The notes under the pieces were generated by a model. It was not told where the DNA came from, ran no database searches, and saw only the letters and a program-made list of their open reading frames with translations. The translations under genes and the position numbers were made by a program. From contig JACOUN010000051.1 in assembly GCA_016177805.1 (NCBI GenBank), positions 62,001 to 126,000 of the forward strand: a stretch of 64,000 nucleotides of DNA, written 5' to 3'. The stretch's first letter is position 1, and each line of letters begins with the position of its first letter. Of this stretch, positions 40,057 through 49,900 are shown piece after piece. Source of the stretch: Rhodocyclales bacterium (lineage in GTDB: Bacteria; Pseudomonadota; Gammaproteobacteria; Burkholderiales; Rhodocyclaceae).

Positions 40057-41286
40057 TCAGGCTAGCAGTATGCTGTCTATCGTTCCGGCACCATAGCGCA
40101 GCCCGCCGTACTGCTGGATGTCGCGCTTGAGAGATGCCAGTGAAGCTCTGGCGTCAGGTGAATTGGTCAGCCATTCGGCACGGCCGCGCAACTCTTCCGC
40201 AGTGTGACGCGTGCGCGAAACACGCCGGCCGATGCCCAGTTGTTCGAGGCGGTGGGCCAGCCGGGTCTGGTCGAAGACGAACGGAAAGGCGATCTGCGGG
40301 ATGCCGTGCAACAGGCACTCGGCTAGCGTGTTGTAGCCGCCGTGGCTGTACACCAGGGAGAAGTGTTCGATCAGGAAGAACTGGTTGACGAATGCCCGGG
40401 TGATGACGGTGGCGCGGATCGGTATGTCGCGGAAGGCTTCGTCGAGCAGGTCCGCCGGGGCGGAGTAGAGCAACAGGGTGTTTTCATCGTTGTGCGCGAG
40501 AAGCGCATTGCGGAATATCCTGCGCGCCGCCGAGCGGTTGACGGTGGCGTTGGCGATGCAGCTGCCCAGGGATACGTAGATCCTGGTGCCGTCGAACGCC
40601 GCGATTTGCTCCGTCAGCGCTTGGTCGGCGGCGTCAGGGGGGCGAGTCAGAAAGGCGGGGCCGGCAAAGGTGACGGGCACCTCGGTCTGGGTCGCCGGAT
40701 CGGAGACGGTGGGGTCGGGTTCCTCGCGACCGCAGAATCGTGCTGTGGCAAAACACAGGTTGTGCGCCGGCGGCGGGAAGGCGGTGGATAGCCCGAGGCG
40801 CTCGGCCAGTTCGCGGCACATATTCACATAGGCGGATGAAAACGCCTGCTGGATGCCCTTCTCGATGGGTGAGGCCGCTTCGTCGCGATACAGCAGCGTC
40901 ACCGGGGAGCTGATCGTGAACACGTACCGGCAGCCGAGTTCGCGGGCCAGGAGCGGTGCGATCGGCAGTTGCTGGTCGAACAGGAGCAGGTCCGGCTTGA
41001 GCGCCGCGCAGCGTTGCAGGGTCGGCAGATAGATTTCCAGGCAAAAATCGCGCAGCACGTTGATCAGGTCCAGCACCAGGTTCTGCCCGCCGCTGTGATG
41101 CACGGCCTGATCGAGGCGGCTCGATGGCAATGCGATGCGCGCCGGACCCGGCGGCAGTTCGAAGGGGGTGCTGAAGTAGTCGATGATGGTGACGTCGTGG
41201 CCTTGCCGTTCGAGCTGCCCGGCCAATGCCGCCAACGGCGTCATGTGCCCGTACAACGGTGGGGCCGCGCAGACGATAGTGGTCAT
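40057..41286 (-). CDS. GT1 family (UGT/MGT-type) glycosyltransferase
   Basis: 409 residues with the GT-B fold of macrolide/UDP-glycosyltransferases. N-terminal acceptor half starts IVCAAPPLYGHMTPLAALAGQL; the C-terminal donor half has IYVSLGSCIAN and the UGT signature SHGGYNTLAECLLHGIPQ followed by PFVFDQTRLAHRLEQLG. It is last in the five-gene minus-strand cluster and overlaps the hydrolase gene by 4 bp. Role by context: attaching a sugar to the synthase product, as RhlB does in rhamnolipid synthesis (analogy only). The sugar donor cannot be read. Confidence 0.9.
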   Translation of the reverse strand: MTTIVCAAPPLYGHMTPLAALAGQLERQGHDVTIIDYFSTPFELPPGPARIALPSSRLDQAVHHSGGQNLVLDLINVLRDFCLEIYLPTLQRCAALKPDLLLFDQQLPIAPLLARELGCRYVFTISSPVTLLYRDEAASPIEKGIQQAFSSAYVNMCRELAERLGLSTAFPPPAHNLCFATARFCGREEPDPTVSDPATQTEVPVTFAGPAFLTRPPDAADQALTEQIAAFDGTRIYVSLGSCIANATVNRSAARRIFRNALLAHNDENTLLLYSAPADLLDEAFRDIPIRATVITRAFVNQFFLIEHFSLVYSHGGYNTLAECLLHGIPQIAFPFVFDQTRLAHRLEQLGIGRRVSRTRHTAEELRGRAEWLTNSPDARASLASLKRDIQQYGGLRYGAGTIDSILLA

Positions 41287-42086
41287 GACATCTCCCGGGG
41301 CCGGACGGACTGGAGCATGAAGCGCTCCAGCGCATGTCTGACCGCGTCGGGGTCGGCAGTGACCAGATCGTGGCCTCCGTCGACCAGCGTCAGTTCGCAG
41401 TCCTCGATCAGCGTTCGCTGCCTTTCGGCGTAGTCGAGGTGGCCCGCCTGCGTTGAGTAGATCAGCAGGGTGGGGCAGCCGATGCGCTTGAACTCCGCGT
41501 TGTCGAACGCGGTATCGCTCAGTACGTCGGACCTGAACGTGGTGGCCTTCAAGGCATCGATCCGCGACTTGGTGTTCAGGATCCGGCGTCTGCGCTTCAG
41601 GATGTCGTCGCGCAGACTGGTTTTCAACGGGTCGAGAAAGCGCCCTTCGCGCGTGAAGTCGCCGCCGAGCAGGGCCGGCAGGCCGTCGAGCAGGTCGTCG
41701 ATGTCGCGGGTCAGCAGCGGCAGCGGCGGACTGTCGATCACCACCAGGCCCGCCGCATGCTCCGGGTAACGCATCGCCCAGCGCGTGGCGATGTGCCCGC
41801 CGTAGCTGTAGCCGACGACCGTGACCGGACCGGGGGCAAGACGCAGCCGGACCTGCTCCAGATCATCGGCCTGGTCGTTCAGCCGATATCCGCGTGGCGG
41901 CGTCGGCGACAGGCCATGTCCGCGTTGGTCGTAGGCGATTACGCGGTAGTTGCGCGCGAGATGAAAGGCGTAACCGAGCACCCACAGGCCGGCGCTGCCG
42001 GCCATGCCGTGCACGAACAGGATGGGTGGGCAGGCCGGTTCGCCCAGCGTGATGGCATTGAGGGAAAAGCCAGCGTCGATGCTCAC
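41283..42086 (-). CDS. Alpha/beta hydrolase, putative thioesterase/acyl-releasing enzyme
   Basis: 267 residues with a GTG start at 42086 that overlaps the ACP stop (GTGA); a longer upstream extension is the ACP shadow. Oxyanion segment LFVHGMAGSAG, DQRGHG, nucleophile elbow GYSYGGH (Ser in GxSxG) and catalytic His in DGGHDLV are complete. Between an ACP gene and a glycosyltransferase gene, translationally coupled to both, it most likely releases or transfers the acyl chain from the ACP (inference). A simple esterase is the alternative. Confidence 0.87.
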   Translation of the reverse strand: MSIDAGFSLNAITLGEPACPPILFVHGMAGSAGLWVLGYAFHLARNYRVIAYDQRGHGLSPTPPRGYRLNDQADDLEQVRLRLAPGPVTVVGYSYGGHIATRWAMRYPEHAAGLVVIDSPPLPLLTRDIDDLLDGLPALLGGDFTREGRFLDPLKTSLRDDILKRRRRILNTKSRIDALKATTFRSDVLSDTAFDNAEFKRIGCPTLLIYSTQAGHLDYAERQRTLIEDCELTLVDGGHDLVTADPDAVRHALERFMLQSVRPREMS

Positions 42087-42379
42087 GCGCGCTGATCCTG
42101 CCGCTGTGTTTCGCGCACGATGAAGTCGGCGATCTGCCCTATGGTGAGGGACATGATCTGCTGGATGTTCATGCCGGAAAACCACGACTCGAAATCGACG
42201 CGCGGATACTGCTCGAGCATGATCTCGATGACCTTCGACGTCTCGATGCTGTCGAGTTCGATGCCGTCGATCAGACTGGCGTCGGCGGTGATCTCCAGCT
42301 CGGCGGCCCACGCCGGCCCCACCACGTGGCAGATCGCGTCGCGGATCTGCCGCACGACCTCGTCTCTTGCGCTTTGCAT
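42083..42379 (-). CDS. Discrete acyl carrier protein
   Basis: 98 residues, start ATG 42379 with a strong AAGGAG 6 nt upstream. Helix II motif IELDSIETSKV carries the phosphopantetheine Ser (DSI). It is a stand-alone carrier in addition to the ACP domain inside the large synthase. It starts 10 bp after the second synthase gene and overlaps the hydrolase gene, which suggests that the acyl chain is handed to it before release. Confidence 0.93.
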   Translation of the reverse strand: MQSARDEVVRQIRDAICHVVGPAWAAELEITADASLIDGIELDSIETSKVIEIMLEQYPRVDFESWFSGMNIQQIMSLTIGQIADFIVRETQRQDQRA

Positions 42380-42389
42380 GGGTGACTCC

Positions 42390-45300
42390 TTATGTCTGGG
42401 GTTGAGTGCTGGCAGCCTGTAGGTCGAGCGGGGCGCCGCTTGCGCCCTGGCGGGCCGTGTCCGGCTCGGCGACGCGGTATTGTCCGCGCACCCAGCTGAT
42501 CACGATGTCGTCGCGGTAGCGCAGGCTGGTAAAGCACAGTCCGTTGACGAGACCCTGCCAGCCGCCGGGGGCGGGTCGCACCTCGCGCACCTTGATGCGG
42601 CGCGGCGCGCCGGCCAGGCCGAGGCCGGTGCATTTTCCGCCGGCTTCCTTGGCCGTCCAGAACAGGGTCTGCCAGAAGGCACGTTGATCTTCGGGCTGCG
42701 CATCGAAGAACGCGATCTCTTCCGCGTCGTAGTTGAGTTGTTCAAAGGCGGCGCCGCGTTTTTCGATGAACTCGAGATCGATGCCGACGCGTTGCTCACC
42801 GCCAACGATCGCGACCCCGATGCGGGGCTTGTGGCTGATCGAAACGGCCAGGGGCCTGGTGCTCAGCTTGCTCAGCCCCCAGGGCGCGCCGGCTTCATCA
42901 TGCGTGATCGTGATCTCGGCGGGTAACAGCGCCGGTGGTGAGTAGTGGTCGAACAGCCACTGTTTGATTGCGTCCTTGGCGGCGACGATGCCCCTGAATA
43001 TCGAGTTTGTTCTATCCAGGCTGCGGGGGGCGTTGACGCGCGCTATCTCCTCGCCGGTCAGATAGCTCTTGTTGAGCATGACGCGCGGCCAGTTGGTCTG
43101 GAACACATGGTCGAACACGAAGATGTCGTCACTCAGCGCGGTGCTGACGAGGCTCAATTGCTCGGGCCGGCGGAATATGCCGACGAAGCGCGGGTCGGCG
43201 GCGAAACGGCGCCCGGAGAAATTGTTCACGCGCAGCAGGATGCGGTCGTTGCGCGCCAGCTCCAGGCTGTAGACGAAGTCGGTGTCGGTCGTCCGATGAC
43301 AGAAGACACGGCATTCGCAGGGGGCGGGGTCGCGCGCGAGGGTCGCGAAATCCGTATGCAGCTCGATCGACTCGATCTTGACCGGCAGCACGACGTTGTC
43401 GTCGAGGAAGTACGAGCAAAACCACACTCCGGCCACCTGGAAGGCGCTGTCGAGCAGGGAACCCTTGCCGCCGGCGTGGACGACGAGTCCCGCCGCGCCG
43501 CTGCCGTCCATCTTTCCGAGGTCCCTGACCCCCTGGTACAGAGGTCCGTGGAACAGCCAGCGATCCGCGTAGATTCTGTCCAGCGCGATTGGGCACGGCG
43601 CGGGTTCGTCGCAACCGATGTGCCAGGCGGAATGATTGCGTGCCGGCGCGGGCGGCATTTCCGCGGCGATCTCTACGCGGCAGGAGAACCGGTCTTCGAC
43701 CACGACCGCATACAGGTTCTCGCCCTTGCGATACACCCGTGCCTCCAGGCGGGTGGGCTCCAGGATCTCGATGAAGCGATAGGACAGGACGTTGCGCACT
43801 GCGACGATGGGGTGGGTCGGCAGATACTGCGCGATCGTCTCGCACGCCAGTTCGATCATCATCGTCATCGGCACGATCGATGTGCGTTCGCTGATCGGCC
43901 GTTGATCGTGCGACTTGTACAGCTCGTGATCGAACAGTTCGGGGTAGCGTTGGTGATCGATCTGGAGGGTGCGTTGAAACACCACCCCATCGGGATCGGT
44001 GCCGCCGCGCGCCGTGTCGGCCACCTTGCCGGGTGGCGCGGACGCGCGGGCAAGGCGCTGCTGCACCGCATGCATGACCTGTTGTTGCGCGCGCTGGAAG
44101 GTCTCCAGACTGTCCTGCCAGTAAGGCGCCATGGCGTCCGGGTCGGGCGTGCGCGGCGCCGACGCTTGCCGGCGCGGGGCGACAGCGGCCGGTAGCGCCG
44201 GTAGTGCGAAGGGTTCGGTGAGGTTCGCGTCCAGCGACATGTCGCTGCGTACGCGCGTTGGGGGTGTCGCCACCACGGGGCGACCGCCGTCGTTGGTGCC
44301 CAGGCCGCCGAGCCCGAACGCGCCCAGGTCGACAGCCCGGCCTTCGACGTAAAGGCCGGCGGCCACGCGTTGCAGCATCTGCACCGTGGTGCGCTCGCGG
44401 CTGGCCGCGTCGAGCACCACGAAGTCGCGTCCTTTCAAGGTGTCGGAGACGAAGCCGCTCAGGCCGGCATTGCCGATCTGCACGAAGGCACGGAAGCCTT
44501 CGCGGTACAGGCGATCCACCAGTTCGCGAAAGCGTACCGGCTGCGCCATCAGGTCGACGATGGTGTTCTTGATCTCGCGCTCGCCGGTTGGAAACGGTGC
44601 GGCCAGACCCGAGGACCAGAGCGGGATCTGGGCGGGCGACAAGGCCAACGCGTCGATCAGCGGGCGGATTCTTTCCAGTGTCGGACGGATGAATGGGGTG
44701 TGGGACGCCGCTTCGACGCCCAGCCGGGCGGTCAGTATGCCGGCGCCACGCAGGCGTTGCTGGGCCAGTTCGAGACTGTCCGCCGAGGCACAGATCACCG
44801 CATGGCCGGGGCAGTTGTCCACGGAAACAGCCAGTTCGTCGATGCCGGCGAGCAGCGCGTGCAAGCGCTCGACGCCGCACCAGACGGCCAGCAGATGGTA
44901 GTTTTTGCCCATCACGTCGCCCTGCAACTCCAGCAGATGCCCGATTAGGCGCGCGAGCGCCGCTTCGCCGATGAGACCGCTGGACACGCACGACGTCCAT
45001 TCGCCGAGGGAGTGGCCGGCGATCGCATCGGGTTCGATGCCGAGCGATCCGAGCGCATGATCGAGGGTGTGGGTGGAGAACACGGACTCCAGGCTGGTGC
45101 TTATCAGCGCGTCATCGGATGTGTGGTCGAGATGCGACAGATCGACATCGAAGTGGCGTGCGAGCGCGCGGAAGTCCGGATTGACCTGATTGCCCAGCCC
45201 CGGAAACAGGAACACCAGTTTGGCGCCCGCATCGAGCAGCCCGGCCGGGGTGAAGAAGATGTCCTGTTTGCCGCGCCAGGGGTGACCGCGCGCGACGATG

Positions 45301-46904
45301 CGTTGCGCCTTGAGCAGGCGCTCCGGGGTCGGGTTGAATACGATCAGGCGGCTGGGGCCGGCACCCGGACTCAAGTCGCCGGCCGTCAGGGTCGCGAGCA
45401 GCGCCTGGGCATCGGGGCGCTGCAGCACCAGCGCCTCGGTATCGGCATGCGTGACCGGCAACTTCGTCCGCCGCGCCGCCGGGGCAGTGGCGCGCGCGCG
45501 ACTGCGTGCCGGTGGCGGGGCGCTCAGGACCAGGTGGGCGTTGATGCCGCCGAATCCGAACGCACTGACACCGGCCACGCGTCCGCCTTCGCCGGGCCAG
45601 GGTTCGGCCTTGTCGGGCACGTAGAACCCGCTCGCGCCCAGTTCCGCCCTGGGACTGCGGCAATGCAGGGAGGGCGGGATGATGCCTTCGGCCAGCGCGC
45701 GCGCGGTCTTGATGACGCTGGCAATGCCGGCGGCGCCCAGGGTGTGGCCTATCATCGATTTCACCGATCCCAGCGCGATGCTCCGGCTGGCCGCGTGCGC
45801 GCCGAAAAAGTCGAGCAGTGAGCGGCTTTCCACTTCGTCGCCGCGCGGCATGCCGGTGCCGTGGCATTCGATGTAACGCGCGCGCGCCGGATCGATGCCG
45901 CTGGCTTGCCAGGCCTGCGCGAATGCCTTGATCTGGCCGGCGCTGGAGGGGGCCAGCAGGCTTTCGGCACGCCCATCGCTGCAACTGCCGGTGCCTTCGA
46001 TCACGGCATGGATGCGGTCGTGGTCGGCCAGTGCCGCGTCCAGCGGCTTCAACACGATCAGACCGGCTCCTTCGCCCAGCAGCAGTCCGTCGGCGTCGCG
46101 GTCGAAGGGGCGGATCTGTTCGCTGTGGGACAGCGCGCCGATGTTGGTGAACATCGACCAGTAGCCGTGGGTCAGCGGAACATGCACTCCGCCGGCCAGC
46201 ATGATCTTGCAGCGACCGGCCTGCAGTTGTGCGATCGCGTTTTCGATGGCGATCAGGGAAGACGCGCAGGCCGCGTCGAGGATGTAGTTCGGGCCGCACA
46301 GGTTGAGGCGATTCGAGATGCGCGATGCGGTGAACCCGGGCACGAGATTGCGCGTGCGGCTGTTGGTGAAGCCGGCCTTGCGCTCGGCCAGGAAGCGCTC
46401 GGCAAAGTCGTCGAGTTCGGCCGCGTCGAGCGCCGGAAAACTGCGCCGCAGTTGTTCGCGCAACTGCGGCAGCAACTTGACGCGGTCCAGAAATCGCATG
46501 GTGACCGGACCGATGGGCATGGTGCGACCGATCATCACCCCGGCCGATAGCGGCTCCCGTTCGTGGCCAGTGCGGGCGATGCCGGCGTCGGCCAGTGCCG
46601 TTCTGGCCAGGTCGAGCATGACGAACTGGTCTGCTTCGGCCTCTTCGACTTCCCGTGGCACGACGCCATGGTCGACCGGGTCGAAACGCAAGCCGGATAC
46701 CACCCCGGCCCGGTGGCAATACGTCTGCTCCAGGCTGGGCGCGGCGCCCGGCACGTAGTAGTCGTCGAGCCTGCCCCAACGCTCCGTCATCGGGTAGGGC
46801 GTCACCGCGTCCATCCCTGACTTGATGTTGGCCCAGAATGTGTCGGTATCGGCGGCCTGCGGAAAGCGGCAAGCCATGCCTATGATTGCGACCCGGTATG
46901 TCAT
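42390..46904 (-). CDS. Type I FAS/PKS-like synthase: KS-AT-DH-PPTase
   Basis: 1504 residues from ATG 46904 (MTYRVAIIGMACRFPQ). Ketosynthase about 1-430 with Cys213 (DAACASSL), HGTGM and GHTLGAAG; acyltransferase about 530-830 with Ser632 (GHSLGEW); a proline-rich linker; double-hotdog dehydratase about 970-1240 with His993 (FDHELYKS) and Asp1152 (LLDSAFQ); C-terminal Sfp/AcpS-type phosphopantetheinyl transferase about 1290-1450 with GIDLE (D1376) and WTAKEAGGK. No ACP or KR inside, so it must work with its neighbour. The architecture recalls the PUFA synthase, heterocyst glycolipid and Azotobacter Ars type I FAS groups (recalled, not searched). Confidence 0.92.
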   Translation of the reverse strand: MTYRVAIIGMACRFPQAADTDTFWANIKSGMDAVTPYPMTERWGRLDDYYVPGAAPSLEQTYCHRAGVVSGLRFDPVDHGVVPREVEEAEADQFVMLDLARTALADAGIARTGHEREPLSAGVMIGRTMPIGPVTMRFLDRVKLLPQLREQLRRSFPALDAAELDDFAERFLAERKAGFTNSRTRNLVPGFTASRISNRLNLCGPNYILDAACASSLIAIENAIAQLQAGRCKIMLAGGVHVPLTHGYWSMFTNIGALSHSEQIRPFDRDADGLLLGEGAGLIVLKPLDAALADHDRIHAVIEGTGSCSDGRAESLLAPSSAGQIKAFAQAWQASGIDPARARYIECHGTGMPRGDEVESRSLLDFFGAHAASRSIALGSVKSMIGHTLGAAGIASVIKTARALAEGIIPPSLHCRSPRAELGASGFYVPDKAEPWPGEGGRVAGVSAFGFGGINAHLVLSAPPPARSRARATAPAARRTKLPVTHADTEALVLQRPDAQALLATLTAGDLSPGAGPSRLIVFNPTPERLLKAQRIVARGHPWRGKQDIFFTPAGLLDAGAKLVFLFPGLGNQVNPDFRALARHFDVDLSHLDHTSDDALISTSLESVFSTHTLDHALGSLGIEPDAIAGHSLGEWTSCVSSGLIGEAALARLIGHLLELQGDVMGKNYHLLAVWCGVERLHALLAGIDELAVSVDNCPGHAVICASADSLELAQQRLRGAGILTARLGVEAASHTPFIRPTLERIRPLIDALALSPAQIPLWSSGLAAPFPTGEREIKNTIVDLMAQPVRFRELVDRLYREGFRAFVQIGNAGLSGFVSDTLKGRDFVVLDAASRERTTVQMLQRVAAGLYVEGRAVDLGAFGLGGLGTNDGGRPVVATPPTRVRSDMSLDANLTEPFALPALPAAVAPRRQASAPRTPDPDAMAPYWQDSLETFQRAQQQVMHAVQQRLARASAPPGKVADTARGGTDPDGVVFQRTLQIDHQRYPELFDHELYKSHDQRPISERTSIVPMTMMIELACETIAQYLPTHPIVAVRNVLSYRFIEILEPTRLEARVYRKGENLYAVVVEDRFSCRVEIAAEMPPAPARNHSAWHIGCDEPAPCPIALDRIYADRWLFHGPLYQGVRDLGKMDGSGAAGLVVHAGGKGSLLDSAFQVAGVWFCSYFLDDNVVLPVKIESIELHTDFATLARDPAPCECRVFCHRTTDTDFVYSLELARNDRILLRVNNFSGRRFAADPRFVGIFRRPEQLSLVSTALSDDIFVFDHVFQTNWPRVMLNKSYLTGEEIARVNAPRSLDRTNSIFRGIVAAKDAIKQWLFDHYSPPALLPAEITITHDEAGAPWGLSKLSTRPLAVSISHKPRIGVAIVGGEQRVGIDLEFIEKRGAAFEQLNYDAEEIAFFDAQPEDQRAFWQTLFWTAKEAGGKCTGLGLAGAPRRIKVREVRPAPGGWQGLVNGLCFTSLRYRDDIVISWVRGQYRVAEPDTARQGASGAPLDLQAASTQPQT

Positions 46905-46953
46905 GTGTGGCGATCCTCGTGAGCTTCGATCGGACGGGTACCCGGCGCGGGGA

Positions 46954-49900
46954 TCATTCGGTCCAGAACAGGGCCTCGTCCGTCGCGCACATCGCGAGTA
47001 CCTGGCCGGCGCGTTTGCCGGCCGCCAGCTCGTCGAACAGGAAGTCGACGCCCTCGTCGCGCCGGATTGCGTGCACACCCATGCCTTCAAGGTGTTTCTG
47101 CAGGGTTTCGTCTATCATCCCCAGCCCTTCCCACGGTCCCCAGTTCACCGCCAGGTAGTGGCCGGTGCGGCTGGCGTTGAGGGTGATCGCGCGCCGGTCG
47201 AGATAGGCGTTGGCGGCCGAGTAATCGGTTTGGCCGCGATTGCCCAGGGTCGACGAGAGGCTGGAGAAGAACACGACGAATCCGGGTTCGGTCAACCCGT
47301 CGAGGGCGTTGAGCACGTTGTCCGCACCGGTGGCCTTGGTGTGGTAGGTCCTGGCCACCGAGGCTTCGTCCTTGTCCTTGAGAAAGCGGTCATCGAGCAC
47401 CCCGGCGCCAAACACCACCCCGTCGATCCGCCCGTGGCGCGCCATGACGTCGCGCATGGCCGCGTCCACCTGCCCGGCATCGGTGACATCGGCCTGCAGG
47501 TAGCTGAATTCGCTGCCGTGGTCGCGCAACGCCTGCAAGGTGGTGCGTATCTGTTTGTCGGCCAGAATCTGCTTCACGCGGTACTCGATCTCGCGTGTCT
47601 GGAGCTTCGGCCGCGTTTGCGCCGCAAGCACCTTGCGCAATTCGACGGCCGACTCGACGCCGGGGTAATCATCGCTGGACGCGGGCAGGGCGGAGCGGCC
47701 GAGCAGTACGATCCGGCATTGATAGCGCCTGGCGAACTCGGCGGCGAACCAGCTGGTGATGCCCCTGGCGCCCCCCACGATCACCACCACCGCGTCGCGC
47801 GTCAGGTGGAACCCGTCCGCGCCGGCGGTCACCGGCTGGCGCACCAGAGCCTTGCGCACGTGCCGCTGATGGTTGACATAGGCGACCGGCTGCGCGAGGA
47901 CTTCGGCGTCACTCAGTATCTCGGCACAGATCCGGGTGGCCAGGGCGTCGTGGTCGAGGCTGGCGCCGTCGTGCATGATCAACTGGCGGATGACTCCGAT
48001 CTCGGGCCATTCCCAGCGCAAACTGACCAGAAACCCGCAGGTGCCGCTGCCACGGGATGGGCCGAGGTAGTCGCCATCCGGTGTAAGTACCGGGTCCGGA
48101 TCGGCCTGGATCGCGATCACGGCATCGAGGTGCCGAGGGTCGCATGCCCGAAGTGCATGAAACAGACCGATGACGTCGTGATAGGAGTCGTCGTGGTTGA
48201 AGTACAGTATGCCGTTGCTGTCCAGAGTTGCGCCGGGACGCAACGCTTCGCGTTCCAGCGGTTCAAGCCGGGCGCCACGAGCCGCCAGATGCTCGCGTAG
48301 CGCAAGGTACTGCGGGCCTGTCGCGCCCACCGCGTGAAACGTCTTGTCCGCGATCATCCGCGCCGGGCGGGCGCTGAGGGGCTTGGGTCGATACAGGACG
48401 TCGAGTGCGCGCAACGGCGCGCGCGCGCGGGTGCTGCCGCCTGTTGCGGGTTGGTGCCCGGCCGGTGTCGGGTCCGGGGCTGGCTCGGCCTGGGTGGATG
48501 GGGCGCCATGCCGGGCGAGCCACTCACTGATGCCGGAGAGGGTCTTGATCCGCGACACTTCCTCGATGAAGCGGCCGGCCCCGTCACCGAGTTCATCCGC
48601 TGCGCCGCTATTGATGATGCCGAGTTCCTTGCCGATCTCCGAGAGCAACTCGACGCGTTTGATCGAATCTATACCCAGGTCGGCTTCCAGGTCGAGTCCG
48701 GTATCGAGCATGTCTTCCGGATAGCCGGTTCGTTCGCAGATCATGACCTTGAGGCGCGCCTCGATCGCACCGCGCTCGAGGCGTGCGGCGGTCGGGTTGG
48801 GCCTGGCGATCGCGGCCGTGATCGCGTTCGCCGCCGTGGGCGGCGGCATCGTCACGACCGGGTGTGCACTTGCACGCGGGGTGGCGCTGGCGGGCGCGCC
48901 GGCCTCGCTGCCAAGATAACCGAGCATCACGTCGCGCTGGCTGTCGATGAAGCGATTGAGGCTCTGGAAATAGCTTTGCAGCACCTGCTCGCGCGCTTCA
49001 CCGTCATCGGGCGTGGTGCCTGCCGCCGCCGCAGCCATAAGCGTGCGGGCAGCCGACGGGTCATAGGCCTGAGGGGGGAGGGTGCCGAAGACCGGACGCG
49101 CGTGCTGACCGTCGACGATCCAGGTGGTTTTCGACAACGGCTCGGGGCTGAGAATATCGAGCGCGCGCACGCGCCGGTGGGCATACAGGGCGTCGCAGTC
49201 GACCGCCACGCCCCTCACGGCCAACTTCGCCAGGGTGGTCATGAGCGCTTTCAACGGGGCGGCGTCGCGCAGCGTCAACGGCATGGTTTCCACCGCCTCG
49301 CCGGCGAGTATCTGGTTGACCAGTCCGCACAAGGCATTACCGGCCCCGACCTCGACGAAAGTACGCACGCCATGCTCGTGCATGCCTTCTATCATCTGCA
49401 TGAAACGCACCGGTGATGCGATCTGGCGCCCCAGCCGGAGAGCCAGTTCTGGTGCCGGGACATCGGTGGGGTACGGCGCCGCGGTTTCGTTGGACCACAC
49501 GGTGCAGCGTGGCGACAGGAGTTGCTGCCGCTGCAGGGATGCGGAAAAGTTGGTCGCCGCATGGCTCAGCGCGCGGCTATGGAATGCGCACGCGACCGGC
49601 AGACTGTGCACGCGGATGTCGTGCGCTACAAACAGCTTCCTGGCCTGATCCAGCGCGCTGGTGGGGCCGGCCAGTACCGTTTGGTTGGGTGCATTCAGAT
49701 TTGCGAGATCGACTTCGCCGAGGTCTCCCAGTACTTCCCGCACCAGCGCCTCGTCACCGTCTACCGCCAGCATGCCGCCGCGATCACCGCCGTTGAACCC
49801 GTCGATGATGCTGGAAGCACGCAGCCGGCTGATCGTCAGCAAGTCTGCCCGTGCAATGCTTCCGGCATTGCACAGGGCGCTTAGCTCGCCATAGCTGTGA

